Assembly: GCF_023716865.1 (NCBI RefSeq) | Contig: NZ_CP092417.1 | Location: 5,682,001-5,746,000, forward strand | Source of the DNA: Endozoicomonas sp. SCSIO W0465 | GTDB taxonomy: Bacteria > Pseudomonadota > Gammaproteobacteria > Pseudomonadales > Endozoicomonadaceae | DNA length: 64,000 nt | Reading direction: 5' to 3' | Shown here: in pieces, positions 53,863-62,701 of the stretch | How the letters are laid out: every line of letters starts with the position of its first letter | How positions within the stretch are numbered: the stretch's first letter is position 1 | Program-made: the position numbers and the translations under genes | The notes under the pieces: generated by a model | Database searches by the model: none | What the model was told of the DNA's origin: nothing | Seen by the model: the letters and a program-made list of their open reading frames with translations, nothing else

Positions 53863-54327
53863 GAGTACCAGCAAGGCAGCAGTTTCTGCTAACGCCTTGT
53901 CCTTGCGATTGAGTTCACGCTCAAGCTTTTTGATGGTTTTCTTATCTTTTTTGTGTTCGTCAGACAGCGCCTTACGCTGTTTTGACTGACTTTCAGGCTG
54001 GACAGAAACACTGTTAATAAAGGCAGCCTTCCACTGCTGAATTTGTTCAGCAAACAGACCTTTTTTACGACAGTATTCAGCCATTTCTGCTTCATTTAAC
54101 GCAGCCGTTTCAATGATTACGGCTAACTTGTTTTCAGTTGTCCATTGATCTGGATTCTTTCCGTCGCCCGGCACAGGCACTCCTTTAGATACTGCTTTCT
54201 TTCGCCAAGTGTACAGGGTCACATCAGAGATACCAGTCTCACGTACCAACTGCGAAACTGGCACATTATTGGGTGGCATCATCTTCTGAATGATGGACTC
54301 TTTGAACTCTTCTGAATAGCGGGCCAT
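53818..54327 (-). CDS. IS3 OrfA
   Basis: The 169-residue protein begins MARYSEEFKESIIQKM and has a helix-turn-helix (VSQLVRETGISDVTLYTWRK) that should bind the IS ends. A leucine-zipper-like coiled coil (KKTIKKLERELNRKDKALAE) follows for dimerisation. A slippery heptamer near the end (53860-53854) lies 12 codons before its own stop, so it serves both as OrfA and as the N-terminal part of the OrfAB transposase. Confidence 0.92.
   Translation of the reverse strand: MARYSEEFKESIIQKMMPPNNVPVSQLVRETGISDVTLYTWRKKAVSKGVPVPGDGKNPDQWTTENKLAVIIETAALNEAEMAEYCRKKGLFAEQIQQWKAAFINSVSVQPESQSKQRKALSDEHKKDKKTIKKLERELNRKDKALAETAALLVLTKKAQEIWGAPEDD
53854..53860 (-). promoter_or_regulatory. Programmed -1 frameshift site A AAA AAG
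   Basis: The zero-frame codons are ACA AAA AAG, containing the heptamer A AAA AAG, the canonical IS3-family slippery sequence. The -1 frame joins OrfA to the integrase core without a stop. A GC-rich stretch immediately downstream (GGGGGGCGCC) could form a stimulatory structure. Confidence 0.85.
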
Positions 54328-54408
54328 TGATTACTCATAGACCGCCCCCTGTTGAGATTTCTAATTTCAGGAGAGGCGACAACTATGCTGACACAGGGGG
54401 CATTGACC

Positions 54409-55478
54409 ATGAATATAGGCCGAATCTCAGATCTCATCAGTAATGACACCTGCTTTGAGATGATCCGTGAGAACCGCTGGCCAGATGGCACTGTTCTCTG
54501 TCCGCACTGTGATTCTGAGAATGTCAAAAAGAATGGACACGACAATGTGCAGGTAGAGTGCCAGCACTTACTGTAAGTCCTGTAAGCGCTACTTCGATGA
54601 CCTGACAAATACGGTTTTCGCAGGACACCACCGACCACTCAAAGTCTGGATTGCCTGTCTCTATTTAATGGGGCTGAACGTCTCCAACAGCCAGATAGCT
54701 CAGGAACTTGATCTGTGTGTCAGTGATGCACACCATATGACCACAGTCTTACGAAATGGTGTTGTTGACCGAAAGCCAGAAGTGATTCTTGATGGCGAAG
54801 TTGAATTCGACGAGGTCTACATTGTAGCTGGTCACAAGGGACACCCTGAAGCATTAAAAAAATCTGGATCGTCCACCGAGAAAAAGAAGGCTTAAAGGCG
54901 CTCCGGGCCGTGGGACTCTGGAAAAAGACAAACCGCCGGTATTGGGAATGATTCAAAGGGGAGGTCAGGTCATTATCAACATGCTGTCGAACGTATACCG
55001 ATGAATACAACATCTATGATGACCTTGAAAGCTGGGGCTTCAGACATAAAACGGTCTGTCACGGCAAAGGTGAGTATGCTCGTGATGATGACAAAGACGG
55101 TATTTACGAGGTGCATGTTAATACTATGGAGGGGTTTTGGTCACTTCTACGCTCGTGGCTAAGGCCTCACAGGGGAATATCCCAAGAGGCTTTACCCCTT
55201 TACCTTGGCTTTTTTGAGTGGCTCTATTTTGATTACGAACTGCTCTACAGTGAAAACTGACTGTAGGTCACGAAAAACAAGGATTGAGCAACATTACCGG
55301 ACAATATGCTGACAACCTTTGTAGATAAAGGGCTTCAGCAATGTTCAACCCAGTAGCAGTCTGAAATCCTACAAGAGCCTTTTGAGTTTTTGCATAATAT
55401 TGGCCGAAGAGGCAAAAGTCTTCTTCAGCCCTTAGTCAACTTGCTGGTTACATAGCAGTCTGGAATTGGAAAAGAGCC
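54409..55478 (+). pseudogene. Decayed IS1595-family transposase
   Basis: From ATG 54409 the pieces read CFEMIRENRWPDGTVLCPHC, then (after an extra T near 54571) YCKSCKRYFDDLTNTVF. Next comes EVILDGEVEFDEVYIVAGHK (Asp) and, in another frame, RRLKGAPGRGTLEKDKPPVL. After an internal deletion near 55000 the frame reads YTDEYNIYDDLESWGFRHKT and DGIYEVHVNTMEGFWSLLRS (the N-containing motif). It is interrupted near the end by a MITE at 55220-55379; its last part, EFLHNIGRRGKSLLQPLVNL, follows. The left IS end is missing next to the IS3 element. It is unrelated at close range to the intact IS1595 at 38420-39528. Confidence 0.88.
55220..55379. mobile_element. 160-bp MITE, copy 2, in the decayed IS1595
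   Basis: It begins GGCTCT, ends AGAGCC, and is flanked by the perfect 8-base duplication TTTTGAGT (55212-55219 and 55380-55387), the duplication size of IS1595 elements. Removing it restores the transposase reading FFEFLHNIG. It differs by one base from the copy at 23541-23700. Confidence 0.93.
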
Positions 55479-55596
55479 TACCCCTTTACCTTGGCTTTTT
55501 TGAGTTTTTGCATAATATTGGCCGAAGAGGCAAAAGTCTTCTTCAGCCCTTAGTCAACTTGCTGGTTACATAGCAGTCTGGAATTGGAAAAGAGCC
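55361..55596. repeat. 118-bp tandem duplication of an IS1595 right end
   Basis: The last 118 bases of the IS1595 element, from TACCCCTTTACC to the terminal AGAGCC, occur twice in direct orientation. The first unit holds the MITE and ends at 55478; the second is 55479-55596. The duplicate junction falls exactly at the IS end. Confidence 0.85.
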
Positions 55597-55907
55597 TCTT
55601 CTGATTCGCATTTTGTGATTCGCATATTTTTCGGTCAAACAATCTGTGTGATTACAGATTGATTTATTGTCATTTAAAACAACAGGTTAACCATTCAGTT
55701 GATTTTCTGCATATACGAACTAACTTATACTGTATAAAAAAACAGTATTAAGTAGGACTTATATTAGATTGTTCTCGTCCAAAAACACAACCAATTGAAA
55801 ACTGTAGATTTTATCCTGAAAAATTAAGTGGAGCCCTACTGCTATCTGGCGACTAAACTTCCCAAGAGCAAGAAACATAAGGGATTGCCAAAAACAGAGG
55901 ACTCCAA
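55597..55907. other. AT-rich region ahead of the ISNCY copy 2
   Basis: This holds the left end of the ISNCY-type element, probably near 55830 (GTGGAGCCCTACTGCTATC, loosely inverse to the sequence after the transposase stop). No separate gene was supported. Confidence 0.45.
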
Positions 55908-57290
55908 ATGCGCAAAAAACGCAACCCGCAGTGTAGTATGGAACTCCATTACGTACCTCATGAAATCTGCTCCCAGCTTTCCGGTATCTCGCAATGGCTT
56001 GACGCCCATCCACAGTTCAATGACTGGATTTATGAGGACTTAAGTTCTGGTGATAAACAGAACACTGGGCGGAACGGACTATCAGCAGAATCCGTTCTTC
56101 GTGCGGCACTCCTGAAACAGTATTTGAATTGTGATTATGACTACTTGTCGTTTGTTTTGATGGACTCCATGCTCTTTCGAGACTTTTGTCGCCTCGAACC
56201 AAACCAGCGCCCCAGTCGCTCCAGTTTGCATGGGCTCATCAGCCTTCTTACTGCATCTACATGGGAACGGATTAATAACTGTCAGCTAATGACCGCTAAA
56301 GATCAGGGTATTGAAAAAGGGCGCACTGTGGCTATTGACAGCACAGTCACCGAATCGGATATCAAACCTCCTTGCGACAGTGATCTTTTAGCCAGTTCCG
56401 TTAAAGAAATTTGTCGGCTGCTGGAACGGGGACAAACACTGACAGCGACACCGCTTTATGAATATACCCATCACAACCGAGCCGTAAAAGATGCGGCCAG
56501 AAAATGCATCTACGCTGGCAAAGAAGAGCGGCATCAGCATTATAAAAAACTGCTGCAGTTGACCCGAAAATCCCGGAAGGTACTTATCGAAGCTACTGTC
56601 ACGCTAGCAAACGCCCGTCAGCAGGGGCAGTGTCTCCTGGCTGATGATGCCGACAAGTGGCAGGCCGATGTGGATCACCTGTTACCCCTGGTGGATGCAA
56701 TAGTCTCCCAGACAGAGCGCAGGGTCTTTAAGGGTGAAAAGGTGCCAGCCCAGGAAAAAGTGGTTAGCCTGTATGAACCCCATACGGATATCATCGTAAA
56801 AGACAGGCGGCAAGTACAGTATGGCCATAAACTGAACCTGGTTCAGGGAAAAAGTCGATTGATCCTGGACCTGGTTATTGAGGAAGGTAACCCAGCGGAT
56901 TCGGACCAATTCATTCCGATGATGGAAAGACAAAAAGAAATTTATGGTCGTGTACCTCGCCAGACAAGCGGTGACGGCGGATACGCGTGTCGCGCTAATT
57001 TGGAAAAAGCCAAGGCCATGGGAATCAGCGATGTAGCTTTTAATAAGAAGCGCGGACTTGAAGTCGAAGAGATGACTAAAAGTCAGTATGTGTATAAAAC
57101 GCTCTTTCGCTTCCGGGCAGGTATTGAAGCGGGAATTTCGTGGCTAAAGAGATGTTTTGGGCTATCACGTTGCCACTGCAAGGGTTCTGAGCGTTTTGAT
57201 TCTCATTGCTGGTTATCGGTGGTCTGTTACAACCTGGTGATTCTGGCCAGACACCCGGCACCATCCTGATAGCCACCTCCACGCTACATG
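55830..57290 (+). mobile_element. ISNCY-type (ISDol1-like) element, complete copy
   Basis: The boundaries are approximate. A left segment GTGGAGCCCTACTGCTATC and a right segment inverse to GTGGAGGTGGCTATC share an imperfect repeat. The intact transposase gene fills the middle. The copy at 31974-36539 is its fragmented duplicate. Confidence 0.65.
55908..57269 (+). CDS. ISNCY-type transposase (ISDol1-like), intact
   Basis: The 453-residue protein begins MRKKRNPQCSMELHYVPHE and shows the layout of ISDol1-type transposases. The N-terminal part has QNTGRNGLSAESVLRAALLK and YLSFVLMDSMLFRDFCRL. The DDE core contains GRTVAIDSTVTESDIKPP (Asp), RQTSGDGGYACRANLEKA (Asp) and FRFRAGIEAGISWLKRCFGL (Glu). 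No frameshift is present. It ends in VVCYNLVILARHPAPS. This copy served as the reference to decode the fragments at 32-36 kb. A ribosome-binding AGAGGA lies 6 bases before the ATG. Confidence 0.9.
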   Translation: MRKKRNPQCSMELHYVPHEICSQLSGISQWLDAHPQFNDWIYEDLSSGDKQNTGRNGLSAESVLRAALLKQYLNCDYDYLSFVLMDSMLFRDFCRLEPNQRPSRSSLHGLISLLTASTWERINNCQLMTAKDQGIEKGRTVAIDSTVTESDIKPPCDSDLLASSVKEICRLLERGQTLTATPLYEYTHHNRAVKDAARKCIYAGKEERHQHYKKLLQLTRKSRKVLIEATVTLANARQQGQCLLADDADKWQADVDHLLPLVDAIVSQTERRVFKGEKVPAQEKVVSLYEPHTDIIVKDRRQVQYGHKLNLVQGKSRLILDLVIEEGNPADSDQFIPMMERQKEIYGRVPRQTSGDGGYACRANLEKAKAMGISDVAFNKKRGLEVEEMTKSQYVYKTLFRFRAGIEAGISWLKRCFGLSRCHCKGSERFDSHCWLSVVCYNLVILARHPAPS

Positions 57291-57451
57291 AAAGTACCTT
57301 TCCAGCATGGTGGGAGGATGTTTTCTGCCTGCTTTTCGCGTTTTTCTCCAATATCCGTCCCAGATTAGAGAAAAAAAGGGAAGAGTTTTTGCGGCTCTCT
57401 GGAATTTCAGGAAATATCAAAACGCACGTACAATCTAATTATGATTGCCTG

Positions 57452-58135
57452 ATGCGTTTTTGGACGAGAACTAGATTACAAGAACGTTTTCAAATTGCCA
57501 TTCGGTCTGCCGGTTATTCTCTGTCCACCGAGCGCAGCTACTGGGACTGGACTAAACGCTTTATAAAATTTCATAAAATGCGCCATCCCGATTTATTAAC
57601 TGGCGATGATGTTCGTGATTTTCTCACCCACCTGGTAATGAAAAAGCACGTTGCTGTCAGTACTCAGCAGCAGGCATTGAGTGCCCTGGTCTTTTTGTAC
57701 AAACAAGTACTCGGGCGCGACAGCTTAACGATTAATGACTGGCTAAAAGCAAAACGCCCCAAAAAACTTCCTGTTGTGTTGTCGGTTACGGAAGCTACCT
57801 CTGTTTTGTCTTATCTCAAAGGGACACCGTTATTAGTCGCCCAGTTAATGTACGGTGCCGGTCTTCGGCTGAAGGAAGCTCTCCGTCTCAGGGTTCAGGA
57901 TGTTGATTTTGGGCGTATGGAAATTACCGTTCGCCATGGTAAGGGTGGAAAAGACAGAATGACTTTGTTGCCCAAGGTGTCGGTTGAAGCATTACGGGCT
58001 CAGATTGAATCATCCAGGTTGCTGCACCAAAAAGCACTTGAAGAAGGTACCTGCTTTGTTCACCTTCCACATGCATTGGCCAGAAAATACCCAAATGCTG
58101 GAAAAGCAGTTTTAAGTCCTGTTGATCGCGGATGA
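57452..58135 (+). CDS. intI: Integron integrase, C-terminally truncated
   Basis: I place the start at ATG 57452 (MRFWTRTRLQERFQIAIR), where the family starts; the frame is open further upstream but without relevance. Residues 1-100 are the SAM-like core-binding domain (LSTERSYWDWTKRFIKFH). The catalytic domain begins with LMYGAGLRLKEALRLRVQDV, carrying the first catalytic Arg. The integron-specific extra segment is present as FVHLPHALARKYPNAGK. The frame then diverges and stops, so the His, second Arg, third His and nucleophilic Tyr are missing (about 90 residues lost). It cannot recombine. No attI or attC array was seen next to it. Confidence 0.85.
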   Translation: MRFWTRTRLQERFQIAIRSAGYSLSTERSYWDWTKRFIKFHKMRHPDLLTGDDVRDFLTHLVMKKHVAVSTQQQALSALVFLYKQVLGRDSLTINDWLKAKRPKKLPVVLSVTEATSVLSYLKGTPLLVAQLMYGAGLRLKEALRLRVQDVDFGRMEITVRHGKGGKDRMTLLPKVSVEALRAQIESSRLLHQKALEEGTCFVHLPHALARKYPNAGKAVLSPVDRG

Positions 58136-58277
58136 AAACCGAAAAACGTGGGCCAGATTTTGAATCCTGAGGAAATCGGGAAACCGGAGGTGGTTCTTGT
58201 ATCTCGAAGGCATCCAAGACGAAAAGCCTATTCTTACATTCTTTCACTCGAATTTTGCAACCTGGTTTTCGGTTGTT

Positions 58278-58685
58278 TCAGCTTGCTGATACAGAACTAT
58301 TTTGGCAGTTTTCAATGGAAATCTGGTTGTTTAGCGTCCAAAAGTCGTAAATGACACCAAGACCGAAAAAGCCAATGGTAAACAGATACAAAATTCCGGA
58401 TATCCATTTCCCCAGGTACATACGGTGAACACCGAATACCCCAAGGAATGTCAGTAATATCCAGGCAACAGAGTAATCATACTGACCACTATGGAAACGA
58501 AGATCTGCTTCCCGATCCATTGCCGGGATAAGGAAAAGATCAATCAGCCAGCCAATACCAAAGAGACCAAGTGTGAATAACCAGATAGTGCCTGTTACGG
58601 GCTTGCCATAATAAAAACGGTGTGCCCCAAGAAACCCAAAAATCCAAAGAATATAACCGATAACTTTACTATGAGTGTCGTTCAT
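58278..58685 (-). CDS. TM2-domain protein
   Basis: I place the start at ATG 58685 (MNDTHSKVIGYILWIFGF), which has AGGTGC upstream; a longer frame reaches 58703. The 135-residue product has two TM2-type units: GYILWIFGFLGAHRFYYGK followed by a second helix, then AWILLTFLGVFGVHRMYLGK followed by another. The HRFYYG and HRMYLG motifs are the TM2 hallmark. It is an inner-membrane protein of four helices and of unknown function. It lies between the truncated integron integrase and a gene-poor stretch. Confidence 0.88.
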   Translation of the reverse strand: MNDTHSKVIGYILWIFGFLGAHRFYYGKPVTGTIWLFTLGLFGIGWLIDLFLIPAMDREADLRFHSGQYDYSVAWILLTFLGVFGVHRMYLGKWISGILYLFTIGFFGLGVIYDFWTLNNQISIENCQNSSVSAS

Positions 58686-58703
58686 TGTTAGCACCTGAAC
58701 CAT

Positions 58704-59251
58704 TGACTATGGTAATTGAAGAGCCTTAAGTCCGACAGGCTCCTTGACGGAGGGAACAAAATGATGCGAGACAAGTCTGATGTTTAAAACCCTATTTTCT
58801 CAACAGAAACAACAGGGTTTATGCTTCCCTTATCCGGAAGCTTAAATCAGAAAATGATAAAACCACTCCCTGAAGCACACCCACGCTACCGCCCCTCTAT
58901 TCCATTTCCTAGAGTATTGAGGCAGTTATGATTTGTACGACAGTTTATGTGCAGCTGCATAGACAATAAATAGTACCATCGAACAGATTTCCGAGGTATT
59001 TTTTGCTCATGTTTTATTTATCACTGACAGCTGTCATGCATTATTGCAGATCCGGGGAGTCGGCATAGGGTCGTTTGCAGGCAAGGTAGAGGTCAGGCAC
59101 AATGGTCTGTGCCGACCTTGGGAAAAAAATCTCATCAGAACGACTGAGAAGTTATTATGAAGTGCCCTGTGACCTCGACACAGTCGGGCCAATATAGCAA
59201 TTATTACCAGCAGGGAATATTGCTGTTTTTAATATGATGAGCCTTGCTGGT
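58704..59251. other. Gene-free region with small hairpins
   Basis: No open frame was supported. Inverted repeats include AAACCCT / AGGGTTT around 58788-58822 and GGCACA / TGTGCC near 59096-59113. No attC-like site with the usual RYYYAAC core was seen, despite the neighbouring integron integrase. Confidence 0.5.
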
Positions 59252-59899
59252 CTACAATTCGTCGAATATGGCTTTTGCATTGCCAATATCGATCAGAAGT
59301 CCATCCAGTTTTTCAATACGCTTTTGATCCAACAATGCATTCAGCGTATCTTTTTCTAGAAGCACGACAGCTTCCTTCATTCCTTTGAAAACAGCGGTTA
59401 TTTTGGGTTTGGCATCGGCTGGTGAAGTAACAGCACCCCTTTCAAAGTCTTCAACGATTCGGTGAAGCTTTTTTATGTCATTTGCTGTATTAACAAACTG
59501 ACGGACGTTAACACGTTGCTCAATACTTTGATTTTCTAGCTCTTGTAAAAATGTTGATAATCCATCGATTTTTTGTTCTGCTGCCTGCAAACCGGTTAAG
59601 AGGGCCTTAAATTTTGCCATAGTGAATTCGTTTTGCTGTGGCTGATCCGACGCTGGTACTGAGTTAGCTATGCTGGCAGCTGACTGCGGCACACTGTCAA
59701 CTGATCGTTCTCTGATGTAGGTTCCATCAGGCTCAGCACTTTGATTCCGAGCTTTAGATGATCCAAAAAGATAGGTTTTAACGGAAGCAAGTGCTGAAAC
59801 AGTGCGATTAAATACCCTTCGAACTGAGTTAGTAACACAATCCAATGCTATTTTACAGGCTTCGGCTATGGATGAAGCGACACATAATATAGAGCTCAT
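59252..59899 (-). CDS. Hypothetical helical protein
   Basis: The 215-residue protein has an N-terminal segment (SSILCVASSIAEACKIALDC) of moderate hydrophobicity, a serine/glutamine-rich linker (about 55-90), and then a C-terminal part dominated by amphipathic helices (FKALLTGLQAAEQKIDGLST, NTANDIKKLHRIVEDFERG). It lacks any motif I can name. It is divergent from the RING/PHD-like gene at 60220, with 320 bases between them. Shared IS-free space and similar composition suggest that both belong to one acquired segment, which is inference. Confidence 0.6.
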   Translation of the reverse strand: MSSILCVASSIAEACKIALDCVTNSVRRVFNRTVSALASVKTYLFGSSKARNQSAEPDGTYIRERSVDSVPQSAASIANSVPASDQPQQNEFTMAKFKALLTGLQAAEQKIDGLSTFLQELENQSIEQRVNVRQFVNTANDIKKLHRIVEDFERGAVTSPADAKPKITAVFKGMKEAVVLLEKDTLNALLDQKRIEKLDGLLIDIGNAKAIFDEL

Positions 59900-60219
59900 C
59901 GTTATCCCATTCGTCTTATATAAAATTCAATTCCCTGTTTAGAGTCCAGATTGAAACGAAAGTTCATTCTTGAGTTCACAGTCTAAAGCCTCGGATAACA
60001 GGGGATTGAACTAATAACTGATTATATGGTCAGAATAAATGAAAGCAAACTATCAACTATTTATCTGGCTGCGCTGATTCGGATGTTTTTTTATTGAATC
60101 ATCCCATACATATCTGTCCACTACGATCCAATCGGCATCAATTTCATTTACTGTTCGGGCTATCTTCTAACAGAACAATCTTCTAATAGAACAACGTTCC
60201 GATTTATTTTCAAAGGAGA
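59900..60219. other. Divergent promoter region
   Basis: A 320-base AT-rich spacer between the divergent genes at 59899 and 60220, with direct repeats of TCTTCTAA-TAGAACAA around 60165-60195. AAAGGAGAA just before 60220 is the ribosome-binding site. No operator was identified. Confidence 0.5.
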
Positions 60220-60975
60220 ATGGCTTTGGATCTTAACCGTACCCCGTCATCCAGCACGCAAAATTCCAGCTTGAATCAACAGCCCGATGAGCGTCCGGCA
60301 CCACCTGATGATGTTGCTATTCGCAGATTCTGCCATCGATGCGCTAAGTATATTGAGCACCCTCCTTTTATGGTCACCGATTGCTGTAACAGCACCTACC
60401 ACGATATGTGCTCTATGACTCTGCCTGATCGTGATCTGGCAGCTTGTCCCGGCTGCAAGACCAAGCCTTTGAAATTTTCCAGAGATACTGAGTTTGCCAG
60501 GGAGGTCAATAAATACGACTGGAGCCTTTTGGAACCCACCCCTGGTGGTGCAATCCCTGGCGAGCATGATCTCCCCGCCCCAGTTCAGATTAGTAATAGC
60601 CGGGAACTAGCTGTTATTGGGGGAACGATGGCCTCCCCCCAAGAGCAGGCCGCACTTGCTTTGCCAGGGACAATTATTGAACCAGCGGCACATACTGCAG
60701 CATTGGCAGAAGTGCGAGAGGGTCTCGCCATCGAAGGTCAACTAGTAGCGGCTCAACAGAATATGGAACAGTTAGCCACTCAGCTTGGAAATCTGCTGCA
60801 AACTCAAATGGTACTGCATCCACGGCACCCGGATACTCCTTCAGATGCCCAGCCACCCCCCCGTCCCTCCGAAAGGCTAAATGTCAGTAAAATAACCAAG
60901 GCGTTTGAGCGGATGCTGGTTGAGATTCGTTCACCAGCTGATCTGGAGGCATTGAAAGGCCAGAGAGGTTATAAC

Positions 60976-62081
60976 TCAAGTTACGCACCTTGCTGAAAAT
61001 CAGCCATTATTGGTGGCATGAAAAATGATCTCATAGAACTTTATTCTGACTACCTGTTGTCGTCGTCTGGGAAGACCACTGCAACGGGAGTGTCAGAGCT
61101 TTTGGATAATGTCTACAGTCATGACCAATTCACCCGATTGCTTTCAAACAATGAGTTTACCAGTCGTGACTTATGGCTTTACGTTAAACCCGTCGTGCGA
61201 CAGGTTGAGTGCAGTGATGGGGTTTTGATCTTTGACGATACGATTCAGGAAAAGCAGTTCAGCAAAGAGAATGCCCTGAACACCTGGCATTTTGATCATA
61301 CAAAAAATCGCACCGTGAAAGGTATAAATCTGCTCAATGCACACTACCATGCCGGAGATGCGTCGATTCCTGTCGCCTATAAATTGATCGAGAAAACCAT
61401 CCTGTACACCGACTTGAAGACAAAAAAGGTAAGACGATATGCAGAGCAAACCAAAAATGAAATGATGCGGGAGATGCTGATGATTTGCTGCCATAACCAG
61501 CTTATGTTCCGCTATGTCCTTGCAGATAGCTGGTTTTGCTCAAACGACAATATGATGTTTATTCGACACGACTGTAATAAACATTTCCTGATGGCGATGA
61601 AGTCAAACCGCAAGGTATCCCTCAGTCTGGACGACAAATTACAAGGCCGTTCACAGCGTATAGATACTGTTGATTTTTCAGAAGATAAGCCTGTACAAGG
61701 GTGGATAGCAGGTGTCGATTTCCCTGTTCTGCTATACCGTCAGGTCTTTAAAAACAAAGACGGAAGCACAGGCATTCTCTATCTGGTTTGCAGCGATCTT
61801 GACTGTGATGCCGAGACTCTCAAGGCAATCTACGAGAAACGGTGGAAAGTCGAGGTCTTCCATAAAACGCTGAAATCGAATGCGTCAATGGCCAAGTCAC
61901 CGGCGCATACTGTGAGAACACAGAGTAATCATATCTTTCTTTCAATTTACTCAGCCTTCAGGTTGGAAGTATTGTCATTGAAAGTAAATCTGAATCACTT
62001 TCAGCTCAGAGCCAAAATCTATATGGCAGGGCTGAAAGCTTCGTTGGGGCAGCTGAGAGAGCTGTTAGCTGCGTAACTTCA
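60976..62081 (+). mobile_element. 1106-bp IS4-superfamily element, copy 2
   Basis: Its ends are identical to those of copy 1 (25615-26720) but it is in the opposite orientation. It is flanked by the perfect 9-base duplication GGTTATAAC (60967-60975 and 62082-62090). Confidence 0.94.
61018..62076 (+). CDS. Transposase of the 1106-bp IS (copy 2)
   Basis: This 352-residue protein is the same as that of copy 1, with LIFDDTIQEKQ, VLADSWFCSNDN and YEKRWKVEVFHKTLK. Identity of the two copies indicates a recent move or gene conversion. The ATG lies 43 bases inside the left end. Confidence 0.92.
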   Translation: MKNDLIELYSDYLLSSSGKTTATGVSELLDNVYSHDQFTRLLSNNEFTSRDLWLYVKPVVRQVECSDGVLIFDDTIQEKQFSKENALNTWHFDHTKNRTVKGINLLNAHYHAGDASIPVAYKLIEKTILYTDLKTKKVRRYAEQTKNEMMREMLMICCHNQLMFRYVLADSWFCSNDNMMFIRHDCNKHFLMAMKSNRKVSLSLDDKLQGRSQRIDTVDFSEDKPVQGWIAGVDFPVLLYRQVFKNKDGSTGILYLVCSDLDCDAETLKAIYEKRWKVEVFHKTLKSNASMAKSPAHTVRTQSNHIFLSIYSAFRLEVLSLKVNLNHFQLRAKIYMAGLKASLGQLRELLAA

Positions 62082-62701
62082 GGTTATAACTTTATAGAGC
62101 AGATGATCAGCCAAGGTATAGTCCCTAAATGGCAAACAATCTGTAATGCTGAAGGCCAACTGCCCGGCATACAATTAATGATCGACAATCCAGAGGGTGC
62201 CGATGTTTTCTTTTCCGCCATGCAGCAGCGTCTCGATCGACTTGAGCCGGGCAATCCGTTTTTTCTTACATTCGTCTGTTCCCGCACGAATCCGTTAACA
62301 GGCCAGCCAGAGCAGGTTTCCCCGGTTATGCGCGTGTTTCGGCACCCATCTGACGGGAGTCTTATATTGTTGTTTACCTCTGAAGTGCCGACGAACAACA
62401 GCTCCCTCGGACGGCTGGCTTTCGGGAGCTTTGAAGGTGGCACCGAGCTGACCACCTATCTAAAGTTTCTGGCATTGAGCAGCGATGCGACCCAGGGAGT
62501 TTTTGTTGAACCAACCAGAAGGGGAGGCACCCCGGCAAAAGCGCTCGAAAGTATCGATATGCGAGCCTTTATCGAGCAATATCCTCCCCGTGATTTCAGT
62601 GGCGGCGAGGCAACCTCTGACCGGAAAATTCTACTCGCTGCGGCTCAGAGTCTGGGACTGCAACGTATCCGCAAGGAAGAAGCTAAAAATGTTGAATTGC
62701 T

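Larger units (their letters stand above)
52733..54393 (-). mobile_element. IS3-family element
   Basis: Inverted ends TGTCAACATAGTTGTCGCCT and TGTCAGCATAGTTGTCGCCT bound a 1661-bp element with overlapping orfA and orfB on the minus strand. The left flank GTT and right flank CAG do not form a target duplication. The element lies directly before the decayed IS1595 and has replaced its left end. Confidence 0.88.
60220..62701 (+). pseudogene. Gene with N-terminal C4HC3 zinc finger (RING/PHD-like), disrupted by two IS
   Basis: The frame starts at 60220 after AAAGGAG. Residues 38-79 hold eight zinc ligands in the order Cys38-x2-Cys41, Cys55-Cys56, His61-x2-Cys64, Cys76-x2-Cys79. This is the C4HC3 pattern of RING-variant and PHD fingers. 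A proline-rich linker and an Ala/Gln-rich helix follow. At codon 252 (GQRGYN) the 1106-bp IS interrupts it. With one copy of the GGTTATAAC duplication removed, the frame resumes as FIEQMISQGIVPKWQTICNA and continues for 204 more codons. It then ends at an IS66 insertion (62702), so the C-terminus lies beyond the window. RING-like domains are rare in bacteria and typical of secreted ubiquitin-ligase effectors; that role here is inference. Confidence 0.75.

Noticed and set aside
55216..55260. An open extension reading WLYFDYELLYSEN as the natural C-terminus of the IS1595 transposase
   Set aside because: The sequence is the start of the 160-bp MITE. The 8-base duplication and the continuation FFEFLHNIG beyond it show the true C-terminus.
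58136..59251. attC sites or gene cassettes next to the integron integrase
   Set aside because: No RYYYAAC/GTTRRRY pair with matching arms was seen; only small unrelated hairpins.
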